In this document: positions 45,665 through 57,581 of the stretch, piece by piece
Position numbering within the stretch: position 1 is the first letter of the stretch
Layout of the letters: the number at the start of each line of letters is the position of its first letter
Assembly: GCA_973895155.1 (NCBI GenBank)
Contig: OZ316896.1
Location: 17,546,001-17,610,000 of the forward strand
Length of the DNA stretch: 64,000 nucleotides
From: Marsupella aquatica
Lineage: Eukaryota > Marchantiophyta
Reading direction: 5' to 3'
Notes under the pieces: generated by a model
Database searches by the model: none
Seen by the model: the letters and a program-made list of their open reading frames with translations, nothing else
Told to the model about the DNA's origin: nothing
Translations under genes and position numbers: made by a program

Positions 45665-47056
45665 ATGGTGGCCATCAAGGAAAGCAAAGCAGGAAACGAT
45701 TCCGCGAAACTGATGGAGAACGAAGATGACAGGAAGGCAAAGAGCTTCGCTGAGCTCGGAGTCTGCGAGCAGCTAGCCGATGCCTGCAATGCGCTGGGAT
45801 GGAAGGCGCCCACTCCGATTCAAATCAACGCCATTCCTCTGGCGCTGGCAGGCCGCGACATGATCGGCTTGGCGCAAACGGGGTCCGGGAAAACGGCAGC
45901 CTTCGCCATCCCCATCCTGCAGGCGCTGCTGGAGAAGTCTCAGAGCCTCTTCGCTTGTGTGATCTCTCCTACGAGGGAGCTGGCGATTCAAATCGGGGAG
46001 CAGTTCGAAGCGCTGGGATCCGGAATCGGAGTGAAATGTGCTGTTGTTGTCGGTGGAGTCGATATGATGGCACAGGCCATCGCACTGGCAAAGCGTCCTC
46101 ACATCGTCGTCGGGACACCAGGGCGTCTAGTGGATCACCTGTCGAACACCAAAGGGTTTAGTCTTCGTGCCTTGAAGTACCTTGTGTTGGATGAGGCGGA
46201 CAGGCTCCTGAATCTTGACTTTGAAACAGAGATTAATGAGATCCTAAAGGTTATACCTAAAGAGAGGAGGACATATCTGTTCTCCGCAACTATGACAACC
46301 AAGGTTCAAAAGCTGCAGCGAGCTTGTCTTCGAAACCCAGCCAAGGTTGAGGTTTCTTCAAAGTACTCAACTGTTGATACATTGAAGCAAGAGTATATCT
46401 TCTGTCCAGCGAAATTCAAGGATTGCTATCTTGTCCACATGTTGACCGAAATGGCAGGAAACACAATCATGGTGTTTACGAGAACTTGTGAAGCAACACG
46501 AAAGGTCGCATTGACTCTGCGGAATTTAGGGCTCGATGCCATTACAATCAGTGGACAAATGAGCCAGCCCAAGAGATTGGGTGCTCTGAATAAGTTCAAA
46601 GCAGGGGAGCGGAACATCTTGATATGTACTGATGTTGCCAGTAGGGGCCTCGACATTCCATCCGTTGATGTCGTGATAAATTATGATATTCCTGCCAATT
46701 CCAAGGATTATATTCACAGGGTTGGGAGAACTGCTCGTGCAGGCAGGTCAGGGCGGGCAGTTTCCATGGTGACACAGTATGATGTTGAGCTTTATCAACG
46801 GATTGAGCAACTGATTGACAAAAAGTTGCCAACCTTTCCCACTGTTCAGGAAGACGTCTTGCAGCTGGCAGAGCGAGTAAGTGAAGCACAAAGACTTGCA
46901 TCGATGCATATGCGGGAGCATGACGGTGGTTCCAAACACAAGAAAAGACGAGGTGGCGATGATGGTGACAACGAAAACCCTGGAAGGTCATTTGGAGGCA
47001 AAAATAAAGACAGATCGTATGACGGCATCAAGAAGAAAAGTAAAAAACCCAGATGA
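45665..47056 (+). CDS. DEAD-box ATP-dependent RNA helicase, DDX47/Rrp3 type, intronless
   Basis: A single 463-codon frame starts at an ATG and encodes a complete DEAD-box helicase. Motifs in order are: Q motif (FAELGV near 28 and PTPIQ at 49-53), Walker A AQTGSGKT (70-77), PTRELA (102-107), TPGR (151-154), DEAD (176-179), SAT (207-209), the RGLD motif V (327-330) and HRVGRTAR (351-358). Sequences such as [36 protein letters not shown] and [15 protein letters not shown] are characteristic of the DDX47 (human), Rrp3 (yeast) and RH10 (Arabidopsis) group, nucleolar helicases needed for 18S rRNA maturation. The C-terminal tail (about 418-463) is rich in Lys, Arg and Gly, as expected for nucleolar localisation and RNA binding. 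No intron interrupts the gene. Confidence 0.96.
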   Translation: MVAIKESKAGNDSAKLMENEDDRKAKSFAELGVCEQLADACNALGWKAPTPIQINAIPLALAGRDMIGLAQTGSGKTAAFAIPILQALLEKSQSLFACVISPTRELAIQIGEQFEALGSGIGVKCAVVVGGVDMMAQAIALAKRPHIVVGTPGRLVDHLSNTKGFSLRALKYLVLDEADRLLNLDFETEINEILKVIPKERRTYLFSATMTTKVQKLQRACLRNPAKVEVSSKYSTVDTLKQEYIFCPAKFKDCYLVHMLTEMAGNTIMVFTRTCEATRKVALTLRNLGLDAITISGQMSQPKRLGALNKFKAGERNILICTDVASRGLDIPSVDVVINYDIPANSKDYIHRVGRTARAGRSGRAVSMVTQYDVELYQRIEQLIDKKLPTFPTVQEDVLQLAERVSEAQRLASMHMREHDGGSKHKKRRGGDDGDNENPGRSFGGKNKDRSYDGIKKKSKKPR

Positions 47057-47321
47057 GTTGCCTCTTGAGAAAGCACAATTTATTTGGAAGAGATCAAAAT
47101 TCGAGTCTCGGCAAAGGCCGGGTGAAAAGGGACCCTCGTTTGTTAGTGGGATCCTCCAGAGAAGTTCAGGGCACAGGTGGAGCACGAGGCCGGGTCTTAG
47201 GAAGCTTTGGTTCAAGCTTGAGGGTTTTCGCCTCAGTGTTGCTGCTTCTTCTGCTCTTCGATATTCTCTACGGCTGTGCATAGCTTCCAGTACAATTACC
47301 GGATTTTTTAAGCTTCCGGGC

Positions 47322-48074
47322 ATGGAGGACCTCAACGATGCCGGAGAGGATGAGTTCTTACTGGCAGCCAAGGACTTGCAGTGGGATAAGGAGAAGATTT
47401 CGTTGCATGAGACCAAAACCAAATCGAAATTTACTCTTCAAATCCCTGCAGGTTTTACAACTTAAAGCAAGCGGGTAACATGGAGAAACACGTTGCTGTA
47501 ATGAAATTACAAGCATGCGAGGCTGCCACATAGCTGAAGTTGTCGGAAGATATCAGAACGAATCTGCAGGAATAGTTGAAAAAACCTCAAGAAGCGAATT
47601 ATTTCAGGAGTGCAGAGGGATTTAGAATGAAAAGTAGAGCGTTCTCGTAGAGTCTGGTCTGCCGTATTTGTGCATCGCAAGGCTGCTAGTCTGCTGCCTA
47701 GCAGATTCATTTCAAGTCTGTCGGACTTTACATTCAAATCACTTAAGAATTTTAGACACTGCCTTGCTCAAGATTTCTATTACTGGAACGCAATGTCTGA
47801 ATTATTGTACACTATCACGGTTTTAAGGTGTCAATGCTCACGATGTTTACTCTGTCCAATCTAGAAAGACAAAGCCGTTTTTTATCAAACATACGTCATG
47901 AACCCTAAAGCAGCCTCCGTTGGCTCATGAGGGCAGCAGATCTATGCTTCTCGAGCATCTCCACATGGAATGCTGTTAGTAGTATGTGATAACAATTTTC
48001 TCTCGGTTTTTGCAGGATCGAGTCGCAGTGTTCAAGTTAGAGCAGCAGATGTCACAACCATGATTAAGAAATAA
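47322..48074 (+). CDS. Possible small two-exon gene, 62 residues, unrecognised
   Basis: A hand model joins 47322-47451 to 48016-48074 through a GT-AG intron with frame preserved. It encodes an acidic start (MEDLNDAGEDEFLLAAKDLQ), a central WDKEKISLHETKTKSKF segment and a short basic end (TTMIKK). The acceptor (TTTTTGCAG) is good and the donor (GTTTTA) is weak. I recognise no family. It lies 266 bases after the helicase stop, so it may simply be helicase 3' untranslated sequence that happens to be open. The frame is also open for a long way upstream. Confidence 0.25.
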
Positions 48075-48117
48075 TTCCAAACAATCTAGAATGGATCCAC
48101 TCTATTCACCTGAGGCA

Positions 48118-48570
48118 GGGAACTTGTCTGTGAACGAGTCTACTCCCCTGCTGGTAATCACACATCAAAATGTGAACGAGTCTACTCCCCTGCTGGTAAT
48201 CACACATCAAAATGTGGCTGCATTCATTGATTGAAAGGAAAAAGTAATCACACATCAAAATGTGGCTGCATTCATTGATTGAAAGGAAAAAATAATCACA
48301 CATCAAAATGTAATCACACATCAAAATGTGGCTGCATTCATTGATTGAAAGGAAAAAGTAATCACACATCAAAATGTGGCTCCATTCATTGATTGAAAGT
48401 AAAAAGTAATCACACATCAAAATGTGGCTGCATTCATTGATTGAAAGGAAAAAACTACTATTATCACTGTATGCAGGGGTGTCGCACATAGTGTATGTCA
48501 TATTTTGATGTGCAGTTAAGCAGGGGTGTCATACATAGTATATGTCATATTTTGATGTGCAGTTACCGAG
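48118..48570. repeat. Compound tandem repeats built on CACACATCAAAATGTG
   Basis: First, a 42-bp unit (GTGAACGAGTCTACTCCC, then TGGTAATCACACATCAAAAT) occurs twice. Next, an approximately 50-bp unit (AATCACACATCAAAATGTGG, then CATTCATTGATTGAAAGGAA) occurs about five times. Finally, 48473-48570 holds a 47-bp duplication (CAGGGGTGTC, then ATTTTGATGTGCAGTTA) whose core is the inverse of the CACATCAAAAT word. The 3' end can therefore fold back on the array. Confidence 0.88.
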
Positions 48571-48904
48571 ACGCAGTCTACTCCATGTAGACTACCCTTA
48601 ATTGACGCATGCTTGTGATTTTTTGGGCGTGAACTTGTATAATTGCTGCAATGACGAAAGCTGGGCAGATGCCTCATCTTTTTAACATGTTTTTTGGGTG
48701 TGTAGGATAGAGTTCCCAACCATGCATTTGGTAATTGCGAGGTGATACACAACACAGTTAAAGGTTAAATAAACATCACATTAAGGCTCCCTAGTCTTCT
48801 TGGGGCCCAGTACCCTGCCAGTCATGTTACCCACTTGACCTTCAATCATCGTTCTGGCATACTCTAAACATATTAGCCCCCGATTTGTCGACATTTTAAA
48901 AAAA

Positions 48905-50010
48905 AATGTCCTTTTAAAATTTGATGCCCTTTAGGGCATTGGACACACCTGGCCTCGAATCTCACGTTTTCCTCTGTTTTTGTCCTTTGTTGTCAATCTC
49001 AATTTTTGCCATTGTCAGGTCACGCTGCTGGAAATCCTCTATGTGCAAGACATAGCATTTTGTTGTCATCACATTTTCATATGCGCGAATGTTATGCACG
49101 AAGTTATGCACACACGAGCTCTTGTTTCTTGTTCCCCCACGCTATCGCATGCGATTCTGTCTTTTCAGTTAAGAACCATTGGGATTGTGTCCTTTCATTG
49201 TGCATATCTCTTTTACTTTTTTTTCAGCACGTATTTGTGTCATCATTGTCTTTCGTATTAGGTTCTAACTTATTTTACTAAGCACATCAATAGTGTTGAG
49301 CGTTAATTACTTGGTGGCTCTGTCCCAAGCAAGACAAGATCAGGTTACTTGTGATGTTGCAATGCACTTTTTGCCCATGTAGACCCTATCAATATTGAGG
49401 AGCATTGATTGTGGGACACACTTTGCGTCCGTCATCTCTTTCCATGTAAAACGTGTTAGAACAATGGTGTTTGTGTAGTCATTCTACCAATCCCACACAC
49501 TTATAGGATGTGACCCTAGTTGCAATGGATATGAAAGGATGTATGATTCAGGACAAAAGTGCACTGCAACGTTGCGAGTAACTTGATCTTGTCTTGCTTG
49601 GGGCAGAGGCACCAAGTAATTATCACTCAACACCACTGATGTGCTTAGTAAAATATGTTAGAACCTAATACGAAAGACAATGTTGACACAAATTTGTCTT
49701 GAAGGAAAAGTAAAAACAGATATGCACAGTGGAAGGACACAATCCCAATGATTTTTAACTGAAAAGACATAATTGCATGCACCTGGGAGGACAAGAGCTC
49801 CTATGCACATAAACTTCGGGCATAATGCTTGCCCATATGAAAATTTGATGACAATAGAAAGCTATGTCTTGCACATCAAGGATTTCCAACAGCTTGACCT
49901 GACAATGACAAAAACTGAGAATGACAACGAGGGACAAATACAGAGGGAGAGGTGAGCATTCTAGGTGTGTCCCACGCCCTAAAGGGGGTCAAATTTGAAA
50001 AGGATGGAAC
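48905..50010. repeat. Large imperfect inverted repeat, ~1.1 kb
   Basis: The left arm (from about 48905) and the right arm (to about 50010) are reverse complements at roughly 80-85% by eye, with small indels and an axis near 49458. Matching landmarks are GGACACACCT (48941) with AGGTGTGTCC (49963), CTATGTGCAAGACATAGC with GCTATGTCTTGCACATCAAG, TACTAAGCACATCA with TGATGTGCTTAGTA, and GCACTTTTTG/AAAAGTGCAC near the centre. The arms are about 500 bp with a short central spacer. It carries no recognised protein. It could be an old foldback element or the two ends of an inverted duplication. Confidence 0.85.
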
Positions 50011-51235
50011 TTTTCCGTTCGTCGACAGATGGGGGGCTGATACGTTTAGAGTCCGCCAGAATGGTGATTGATGGTCAAGTGGGCTTGCCGGCAGCAGCTT
50101 TGGGATTTGTGACGGGCAGGGTACGGGGCCCCAAGAAGGCTGGGGAGTCTTAATGCGGTGTTGATTTAACCCAATGTGATACACGTCTAACACAAAAGAT
50201 AGCGACAACATTTGTTTTTTGTTTTGTCAAGCTGGATTTCTGAAGTATCGAGCTTGGCCATGCTGTTAACTCTAAGTACCTAGAGTACATATCACTGAAT
50301 GCTACACTTTGCAAACTAGTCTTCACCATCGTAGGTTGGGGCATTTAATCTGTATTGATCTTTAATACTATCCATCGCCATACAGAAAGAGAGAGAGAAA
50401 GATGGCCATCAAAGGCTGCAAAATCTACAAAAACAAACATGGAGACACAATTATCAAAGCACCACCAACAATATAATGAAAGGAATCTTGGGAGGGAGAT
50501 AATTGAATTAAATCTTGAATGAAAGAAATGTGAGAACAGGGGGAAAACGAGGTTCACTAGAATATCATGAGGGGAGTGAAGTGATTATTGTAATGGATTT
50601 CACCAAATTTGTGTTCTTCATCACAATTTTGGCAAAGTTGGTGTAGAGTAAAGAAAGGGTAAACCAAGTTTACTAGAACATCAAATGAAGGGAGCAAAGT
50701 GAAAACTATCATTGATTTATGCAAATTTGAGTTCCTTGACCCATCACAATTTTGGCAAAGGTGGTGTAGACAGTAAATATGGCTGAGAACATGCTAATGC
50801 TTAGTACTCGCAAGCACTTTCTCCACAAATTAAGTTTAAGCAACTACTTGAATTCTACTAGGCTAGGTGGTTTCTGAAGCAAACAGTGTGGCAATTTAGA
50901 AGCCTGGTCCCCCTAATGACTATTCAGACTGAGCTCCCCCTCTGAAAGTTATATATTGTTGCCCACTGGGTCTTGGCATTCCATGTTGCCTAATATCTCG
51001 TGTGCTGCCCATCTCTCACAGAAAGTGAAGACTAGAGGATGTATGTCTTCATATTTCCAAATGCTACCTATGGTGTGTGGATCCACATTAGTGATAGCAG
51101 TCCCAGCAAGCCTAGCCCAACAATGACAATCTGCATTGGGGCAAGTGAGGTTTGTACGTCAAGTTTCATACGTCAACCAATCCGGATCCCAAAGTGGGGT
51201 TCACCAAAGTCCTTTTCACACAAAAAACTTGACAT

Positions 51236-51427
51236 GTAAGAAAATTTGGAGGTCACTGGCTTGTCACCTCAATGCAGTTGGGCAGGCCACAACATCTCAG
51301 AATGAGACCCAAGGGGTTGTAATATATGAGTGTAAGAAAATTTGGAGGTCACTGGCTTGTCACCTCAATGGAGTCGGGCAGGCCACAACATCTCAGAAGG
51401 AGACCCAAGGGGTTATAATATATGAGT
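51236..51427. repeat. Tandem duplication, 96-bp unit, two copies
   Basis: Copies start at 51236 and 51332 with GTAAGAAAATTTGGAGGTCA and share CTTGTCACCTCAATG, GGGCAGGCCACAACATCTC, and GACCCAAGGGGTT. Only a handful of differences separate them. Confidence 0.92.
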
Positions 51428-53685
51428 TTTCTAGGAATGATTGACCTGAATGATATATCAGGCAGACTGTCAATAGCTGATACCAAGGTTAAGAGCACAC
51501 CAAACTGACCTAAGATTTAACCTAGCCACCTTAGGGGCAAGGAACTTGGGGGGTTGACTATCAACAATCTTAGGAACCACGTGCAATCCAAAATATATAT
51601 TTTTCATATAAATTAGCTAAATTTTTAAAAAGTGTAGGAAGCAAAAGAAGGTATTATAAACCTATATTTGTAGAATATTCTCTAATATATACCTTTTATA
51701 AAGTAAAATAGGCCATAGTATTGAAAATAGAGAATATTTTTAGAATATTCCCATTATAAAATAAGTGTGTTTATATTAGCCTAGGATCGCACGTGGTACC
51801 CCAAAATATACACTAAGTTAACCCCCCGAGGCAAGGAAAGGAAAGATGGGACCCAGGTGACCTGAGGGTGGGAAGTTAGAGGCAAGCTGGGGTATAAAAC
51901 CTATGCAAAAGAAATGAGTTTTGTTTGGGGTTGAGTTCCACCACTGAGATGAAGGATATGAGATTGAGGATGGGGTCTCACTAAGGGAAAGCATTTGGAT
52001 CAAGGGCACCTTTGGAGGGTGGCTGATGTTAAAGAATTTTCTAGTGAATGATGTGAAGGAGCTTGAGACTACAGAATTTGATGCAGGCCCAAGTTTCATG
52101 GGGATGGATTGAAAAATTATCCAAAATCTTTATCACCAGCAAAGTTTTAGAGTGGAAGAGCCTCCAGAGGAAGAGAAGGTGTCATGGGGTAGGGGAGGTG
52201 AAGCCCAGTAGTTTCTCACTAGGGGTGAGAGAGGAGAAGAACTGTGAGTGTTGTGTTCGGTGATGAATATGGTCATTCTTATTAGAAAGAACTTGGGGGC
52301 ATTTGAAGTTTGATTTCATGGAATTGCAACAAGGGGAGACAATTGGGTGGTTAAAACTCTGGATGTGGATGCCAATAATGACATTATGTGTGTGCAGTTT
52401 CTAGATTATCTCTCTACTTATTTAGTCCATTATATGATTGTGAACATACTTGAAGAGGCGTGGTCACTGTAGGTCAGCCTGAAGGTTTCATCCCAATTTA
52501 GGCTGTCTTGCATGTGCAAGGTTCCTAAGAAAGCAAGCCTTACCAGCCTACAAATGTCTTTAAAAAGTGACGACATGTGTAAAGATAATTTTTGTTCTAT
52601 ATGAGATTCAAAAGTTAGGAATGCAAGGGCCGCAAACTTTTCAGCCCTTGCCCTTGAAAGTCCTCAACTATTGCCGTGAGAACTGCCTGACAAGGCGAAT
52701 GAGGCTCGGGATGAGGCAGGAAAGACTCGCACAGTGCAAAGATGCCACCTGTACACTTATAGGGCCAATTTTCTCAAGACCACCATATGCAAGACAGCCC
52801 TTAGAGGTTTGAGTGTAGGTTAGGAGTAGAAGATGTTGGCTTGTAGAAGACTCCAATGGAAAAATCCTCAAATGCAAGAAGTTTTAGAGGATGGGGATTG
52901 ACAAATCTAAATATGTTGGATCTGAGCTATCATTCTTATTGATAAGTGTAAGATTGTAATGACTAAGATTATTCCTGAAGAATATGGGTCATAGATGAAA
53001 TCAGATATAACAATTCTTAGTACAATTTATCACACCTTGAAGATGACTTTGAAGGTCTGAGTTGAGTAAGTTCTATACTTAATGAGTGGGTCATATATTC
53101 ACATACGGGTTATCAGAATTTCATGATTCCTTGAATTTCATGATTCCTTGAGCTGTATGATACTATTTCTGGTCACAAGGGGCTACAAGGTTAGGACCGA
53201 CTACAAAGTATATGTGACAAGGCATAATGTTTGGATGTGAGGTTACCCCATAGCATATATGGCAAAACACACACACCCAGATTTAACAAATGAGAAATCA
53301 ATCCCCTTTTCCCCTCCCACCTCTTTTCCCCTCCTCCCTTTCCCCTCCATGGTTTCCTCCCCTCCTGTTTTCCAGGTGATGCCCTCAACACCACACTCAT
53401 CCTGCAGCCCACCCCATTGTTGAGTGCACTCACCCCAAGCCCTTGCTTACGTACCCTCAACTGAACCCCCAGGCTGTGTGTCAGCCCCTTGACAATCTTG
53501 GCTATCCCCACCCTCCTTCTATGCCCCCCAAAGCCTGTACATAATCTACTCCTTTTGGTGGATCTATCAAAAACATTTCATGACAAATCAGATGACATTG
53601 GTTAATTATCGCTTTTTTTATTTATTTGTACTAGCTCAAGCCCATGCAGACATGCAGTTACACAAACCAGTGGATGAACGATTGC

Positions 53686-54295
53686 TGTAGGGTTTTGAGT
53701 GATTTTGTTCCTGGTTGCTTTTGTGGCAGACTTTTGTTGGTGTTGTTGTTGTGTCCCCTTGATTGGGACTTTTACTTGTGGGATCATGTCTCTTGGTTGA
53801 AGGTGGTTTGTTTTCTGGCAGTTTGATATATACTATTAGTCACTTATGTTCCTTGTTGTTTAGTACCCTGGTGGGCTGTTAACAGTTACAGAGGGGGGAA
53901 AATGGTGAGATTCTAGAAATACCACAGAAGTTGGTTGGGTTTCCCAGGCAGGGAAAACAAATGCTTCACAGCCCCAAATGGCCCAATATGGGTGGTTGGG
54001 AATTTGGGGCTGTGAAGCACTTGTTTTCCCTGCCTGGGAAACCCAACCAACTTCTGTGGTATTTCTAGAATCTCACCATTTTCCCCCCTCTGTAACTGTT
54101 AACAGCCCACCAGGGTACTAAACAACAAGGAACATAAGTGATTAATAGTATATATCAAACTGCCAGAAAACAAACCACCTTCAACCAAGAGACATGATCC
54201 CACAAGTAAAAGTCCCAATCAAGGGGACACAACAACAACACCAACAAAAGTCCGCCACAAAAGCAACCGGGAACAAAATCACTCAAAACCCTACA
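53686..54295. repeat. Near-perfect inverted repeat: two 294-bp arms, 22-bp loop
   Basis: Bases 53686-53979 and 54002-54295 are reverse complements with no net indel: the sum of paired positions is 107981 at both the outer and the inner end. Only a few substitutions were seen (for example GGCAGAC versus GGCGGAC, TTCCTGG versus TTCCCGG, and TTAGTCAC versus TTAATCAC). The outer ends read TGTAGGGTTTTGAG and CTCAAAACCCTACA. A transcript would form an almost perfect ~294-bp duplex. The left end shows no clear target duplication. The right end stops about 430 bases before the eS25 start codon. Confidence 0.95.
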
Positions 54296-54330
54296 TAAAT
54301 TAAGGCAAACCAAAGAGCCTGGTAGGGCTT

Positions 54331-54345
54331 GGGGGGGGGGGGGGG
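54331..54345. repeat. Poly-G tract (15 G)
   Basis: An uninterrupted run of G just outside the right arm of the inverted repeat. It is prone to length errors and can form G-quadruplex-type structures. Confidence 0.9.
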
Positions 54346-54546
54346 TGTTCAGGGAGTGAATTTTTATTCCAAATCTCACATTTCTTCCTTTGTACCCACA
54401 ATAATTATTTGGGGGTAAACATTCGCCTAAATTTCGTCACTAAGAAAGACACTGGTTCGAACCTCACCCCATCCTCCTTGCATGTTTAGTAGTACTACTG
54501 TACCGTGGTTAGAGCCGTCGGGTCGGGTCGGGTCGAATCAAGTCCG

Positions 54547-54556
54547 GTTAGGGTTT
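54547..54556 (+). promoter_or_regulatory. Telo-box in the eS25 promoter or leader
   Basis: GTTAGGGTTT lies 171-180 bases upstream of the start codon. The complement AAACCCTAA is the telo-box, well known in the promoters of plant ribosomal protein genes. It is followed by a pyrimidine-rich stretch (TTTCTGGCTTTCTTCTTC), as is usual in leaders of translation-machinery genes. Functional assignment is inference from position and gene type. Confidence 0.6.
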
Positions 54557-54726
54557 GAGGACATCCAACCCCCACGAAATCAGTCGTCTTCGCCTCCGTT
54601 AGGTCTTTCTGGCTTTCTTCTTCGAGCTCTCGTTTTGGAGCTCTCTCTCTTTCACTTTCTCTCCGTTTCTGCGCTTTTCTTCATCGACCTTCGTTGCGTT
54701 GCGCCTGCCGTGCTGATCGAGCTGCC

Positions 54727-55946
54727 ATGGTGCGTATCAACTCGATTTCTCCCACCTAAATCCCCCAACATCCGTTTGTTTGTTCCTCGCTGGACGCTCT
54801 TTTCGTTCTTGTAGTTTGCCTTTGGTGGCCCAGTTTCTGTGCATTGGTTTGCTGGTCGATCGACATCGTTTTGTGTGTTCTTATTCTTCTAGGTCGAGCA
54901 TCATGGTGCGTCTTTTGTTTCTCAATTACTGTTTCAGGAAACGATTGGTGGGGTGGTGTTATAGTTAGTGCCGTCGTTGTCCGGTCGTCTTGTATCTCTC
55001 AATTAGAGTGTATATTCGGAGAGTGATTATCCGGAGTGAGTTGTCCGTCCTTTGTCGAGTGCATTCTTGCTGGGCTATGTGTGAACGATTTTTTCTTCTA
55101 TGTATCTGAGCAGGCACCGAAGAAGGAAAAGACTCCCGCTCAGTCTTCGAAGCCTGCCAAGAGCACCGGCGGCGGAAAGCAAAAGAAGAAGGTGTGATTT
55201 GGTTTACCCTCTCTAGTTCTCTTTGCCCTTCGACTACGTGCGAGAGTTTAATAACTTCTCCGTTGGTTCAGCTCTCACAGAGTCTGTTTTTGTGAGATTA
55301 AGCCTCGGTGTGACTCTAGAGTCAAGAGATTGAGATTTTGAGCTGAACATGTAAGTCTTGTGTCGCCCGCAGAAATGGAGCAAGGGTAAGCAAAAGGAGA
55401 AGGTGAACAACATGGTGCTCTTCGATCAGGGTACTTACGACAAGCTGCTCAGCGAAGTGCCCAAGTACAAGTTGATCACGCCTTCCATTCTGTCCGACCG
55501 ACTACGGGTAAGAATTTTCCTCCTTCACTGAGCCCCCCTTTCGCAGTACTGCCCACCCTCTTCAACGGAATCGTTGTTGTTTTTGTTTTTGTTGTTGTTA
55601 CAGTTCGTTCTATGTAGGATGCATTCCGCTGGTATTGAAACCTGCTCACGTCACTCGTTATGAGTACTGAAGAAAAGTTGTTAAAGGGATTGAGATTAGT
55701 CCGCGTGACCATGTTGGGCAATGTTTGAGAAAGTGTCACTCTGCATTAATTTGAAGCTTGCTCTACTTTTGTTACAATAAGGGTGGGATGGCAATGTGGG
55801 AACTCATTTTCGTGCTCCATCTGTTTGTGCAGATTACCGGTTCGCTTGCCCGCAGGGCCATTAAGGAGTTGATGGCGAAGGGGACCATTAGGCTGGTTGC
55901 TGCACACGCCAACCAACAGATCTACACCCGGGCCACCAACACTTAG
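54727..55946 (+). CDS. RPS25: Cytosolic small-subunit ribosomal protein eS25 (RPS25), four exons
   Basis: Exons are 54727-54729 (only the ATG), 55114-55191, 55373-55507 and 55833-55946, all GT-AG in phase 0, giving 109 residues, the normal eS25 length. The start [10 protein letters not shown] and the Lys-rich [20 protein letters not shown], then [40 protein letters not shown] and the ending IYTRATNT are diagnostic. eS25 sits in the head of the 40S subunit near the tRNA exit site. An initiator codon alone in exon 1 is common in ribosomal protein genes. A second ATG followed by GTGCG at 54903, preceded by a usable TTCTTCTAG acceptor, could serve as an alternative mini-exon. Both choices give MAPKK, provided the alternative exon is joined to an untranslated leader. 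Confidence 0.96.
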
Positions 55947-57581
55947 GAACAAGCATGGTGCAGAATTTTACATGCCATTAGAGACGATCTAGGTTTGGGA
56001 GCTCCTTGTGCAAGCTGAAGAGGATGATTGGGAGACGGGGTTTCATGGAACGGGCACGGACCTCGAAAGTCAATTTTATGGACTTCTTTTAGATATTGAG
56101 GGATGCACATGTGTGGCTCTGAATTTTGTTCTATACAATGGAAATGATGCGTTGGCACGTTTCGGTTCCCTAAGTATTTTAATTTTGTTAGCCCAATTTC
56201 GACAGCCCGACGGTAGCTTGGAGTTGGCGAGTTGACTACCGTTGTTGTTATTGACATGTTGATGGTCGTTGGAATGGACCATGTATGTATTTTCTGTCTA
56301 CATTGTCACCGGTATGGATGGTAGAGCGTGCAGACTATGCAAGGGAAACGATGAGAGATACTCACCGGTGACGCTTTTATTGTAATTCATGTCAGAAATG
56401 GAAAAAATTGGGAGTCAAGTGAATGCATGAAATGATAGGGAGAAGAGTCGTCAGACGGGCCACGGGTTTCGTGTGGCCAATGTGCCTCTCTTGAAGGATG
56501 TCTTCTGCTGCTTGCTCTTCACTTGGTTGTTGTGTTGGTAGATTTCACATCGGAGCTTCTTGTTTTGGCTTGAACAGAAACTACATACTCTGCATGCACT
56601 TCGGCATGGCACAAGATGGTGAGACTGAAGTAGTGACTTCTATGCTTATGTCTTCCGAAATTGTTATGCACTATGGCTTCAAAATCTCTCTTTAAAACCA
56701 TGCACTTTTTGCCCAGAGAATCTCTGGTTAAACCCACAGTTAAACCTGTAGACTAGAAGTCTCTCGCTGAATGGAACTATTTCCAGTCGGTCCCATCTCG
56801 GCTTGATCCCCCAGTCCACGATATTCTGGAGTCTGACAGGTCAAATCACAACGTGGGAACTGTGAAGACCTCGTCGATGGTCGTAGCTAAATGGACAATG
56901 GTGACAACTGTGGCAAAAAAGGCGGTTCGAGCTGCAATTTTGCAGTCGGAAGCCCAAACTGGTATCCTAATGTTGAACCGCTCTTTAGAAGCCGAAGTAT
57001 CTGGACCCGAACTCGCCACTTCTTGTGCACAGATCTCTGGCGACCCCCCCCAGGACAATCCATTTTTTCGCCCAACGAACAGGCTGGGAAATCCCTGGCG
57101 TAGACGAACGCACTCCTTGTAAATCTGCTGTTTCGTCATGGCATTGGAGTCAGTCAAGTGCCAGCATTGAAGACATGTGTTCTATGTTGTAACCACTTTT
57201 CAATGGAACGTGCATTTAAGCACGCAAGGTTGTTCTTCATTCATGACTGTTCTATGACATTGTGGAAATTGGGATGGCAACTGGCTGAAGACGCGGAATT
57301 ATAGAGGGATGTCTAAGATGTTTTCCTCTCCAGTGTGCTGAAAGTGCGCCACAAATATTTCTACGAGTTCTACTGACAGAACTGGTGCTCGGGTCTCAGT
57401 GTTCGATTGGTTACGTGATTTAGCAGTGTGAAGAAAATCTGTCCCCAGGATTCGGATATAAGGGCATTTCGGAATGTGAGCCAATACTGCACAGACATGC
57501 AGCTGGTTCTGTAGTTTAGGGTGTAGAGAACAGAAGCTAAGAAGTCCACTGGAAAAACAAGGGTTTCTCCAAAGCCGGGTT
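55947..57581. other. Intergenic between convergent eS25 and kinesin genes
   Basis: This contains the eS25 3' untranslated region and the kinesin 3' flank. An open minus-strand frame at 56846-57157 (103 codons) has a hydrophobic stretch (ARTAFFATVVTIVHLATT) but no recognised family and is not annotated as a gene. Confidence 0.45.

Larger units (their letters stand above)
48075..54546. other. Repeat-dominated intergenic region with two large inverted repeats
   Basis: No protein gene is supported across 6.5 kb. Structure includes short tandem repeats (48.1-48.6 kb), a 1.1-kb inverted repeat (48.9-50.0 kb), a 96-bp duplication (51.2-51.4 kb), AT-rich unique-looking sequence (51.5-53.2 kb) and a nearly perfect inverted repeat (53.69-54.30 kb). 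The right-hand end contains the eS25 promoter. Confidence 0.55.

Noticed and set aside
45773-46991. Minus-strand open frames in the DEAD-box gene
   Set aside because: They are antisense shadows of a fully conserved helicase frame.
54425-54482. Possible tRNA gene or tRNA-derived SINE (GGTTCGAACCTCACC)
   Set aside because: A B-box-like word is present, but I could not fold an acceptor stem, D arm and anticodon arm around it.
56846-57157. 103-codon minus-strand frame with a hydrophobic stretch
   Set aside because: No family is recognised, an equally open plus-strand frame overlaps it, and there is no splice or promoter evidence.
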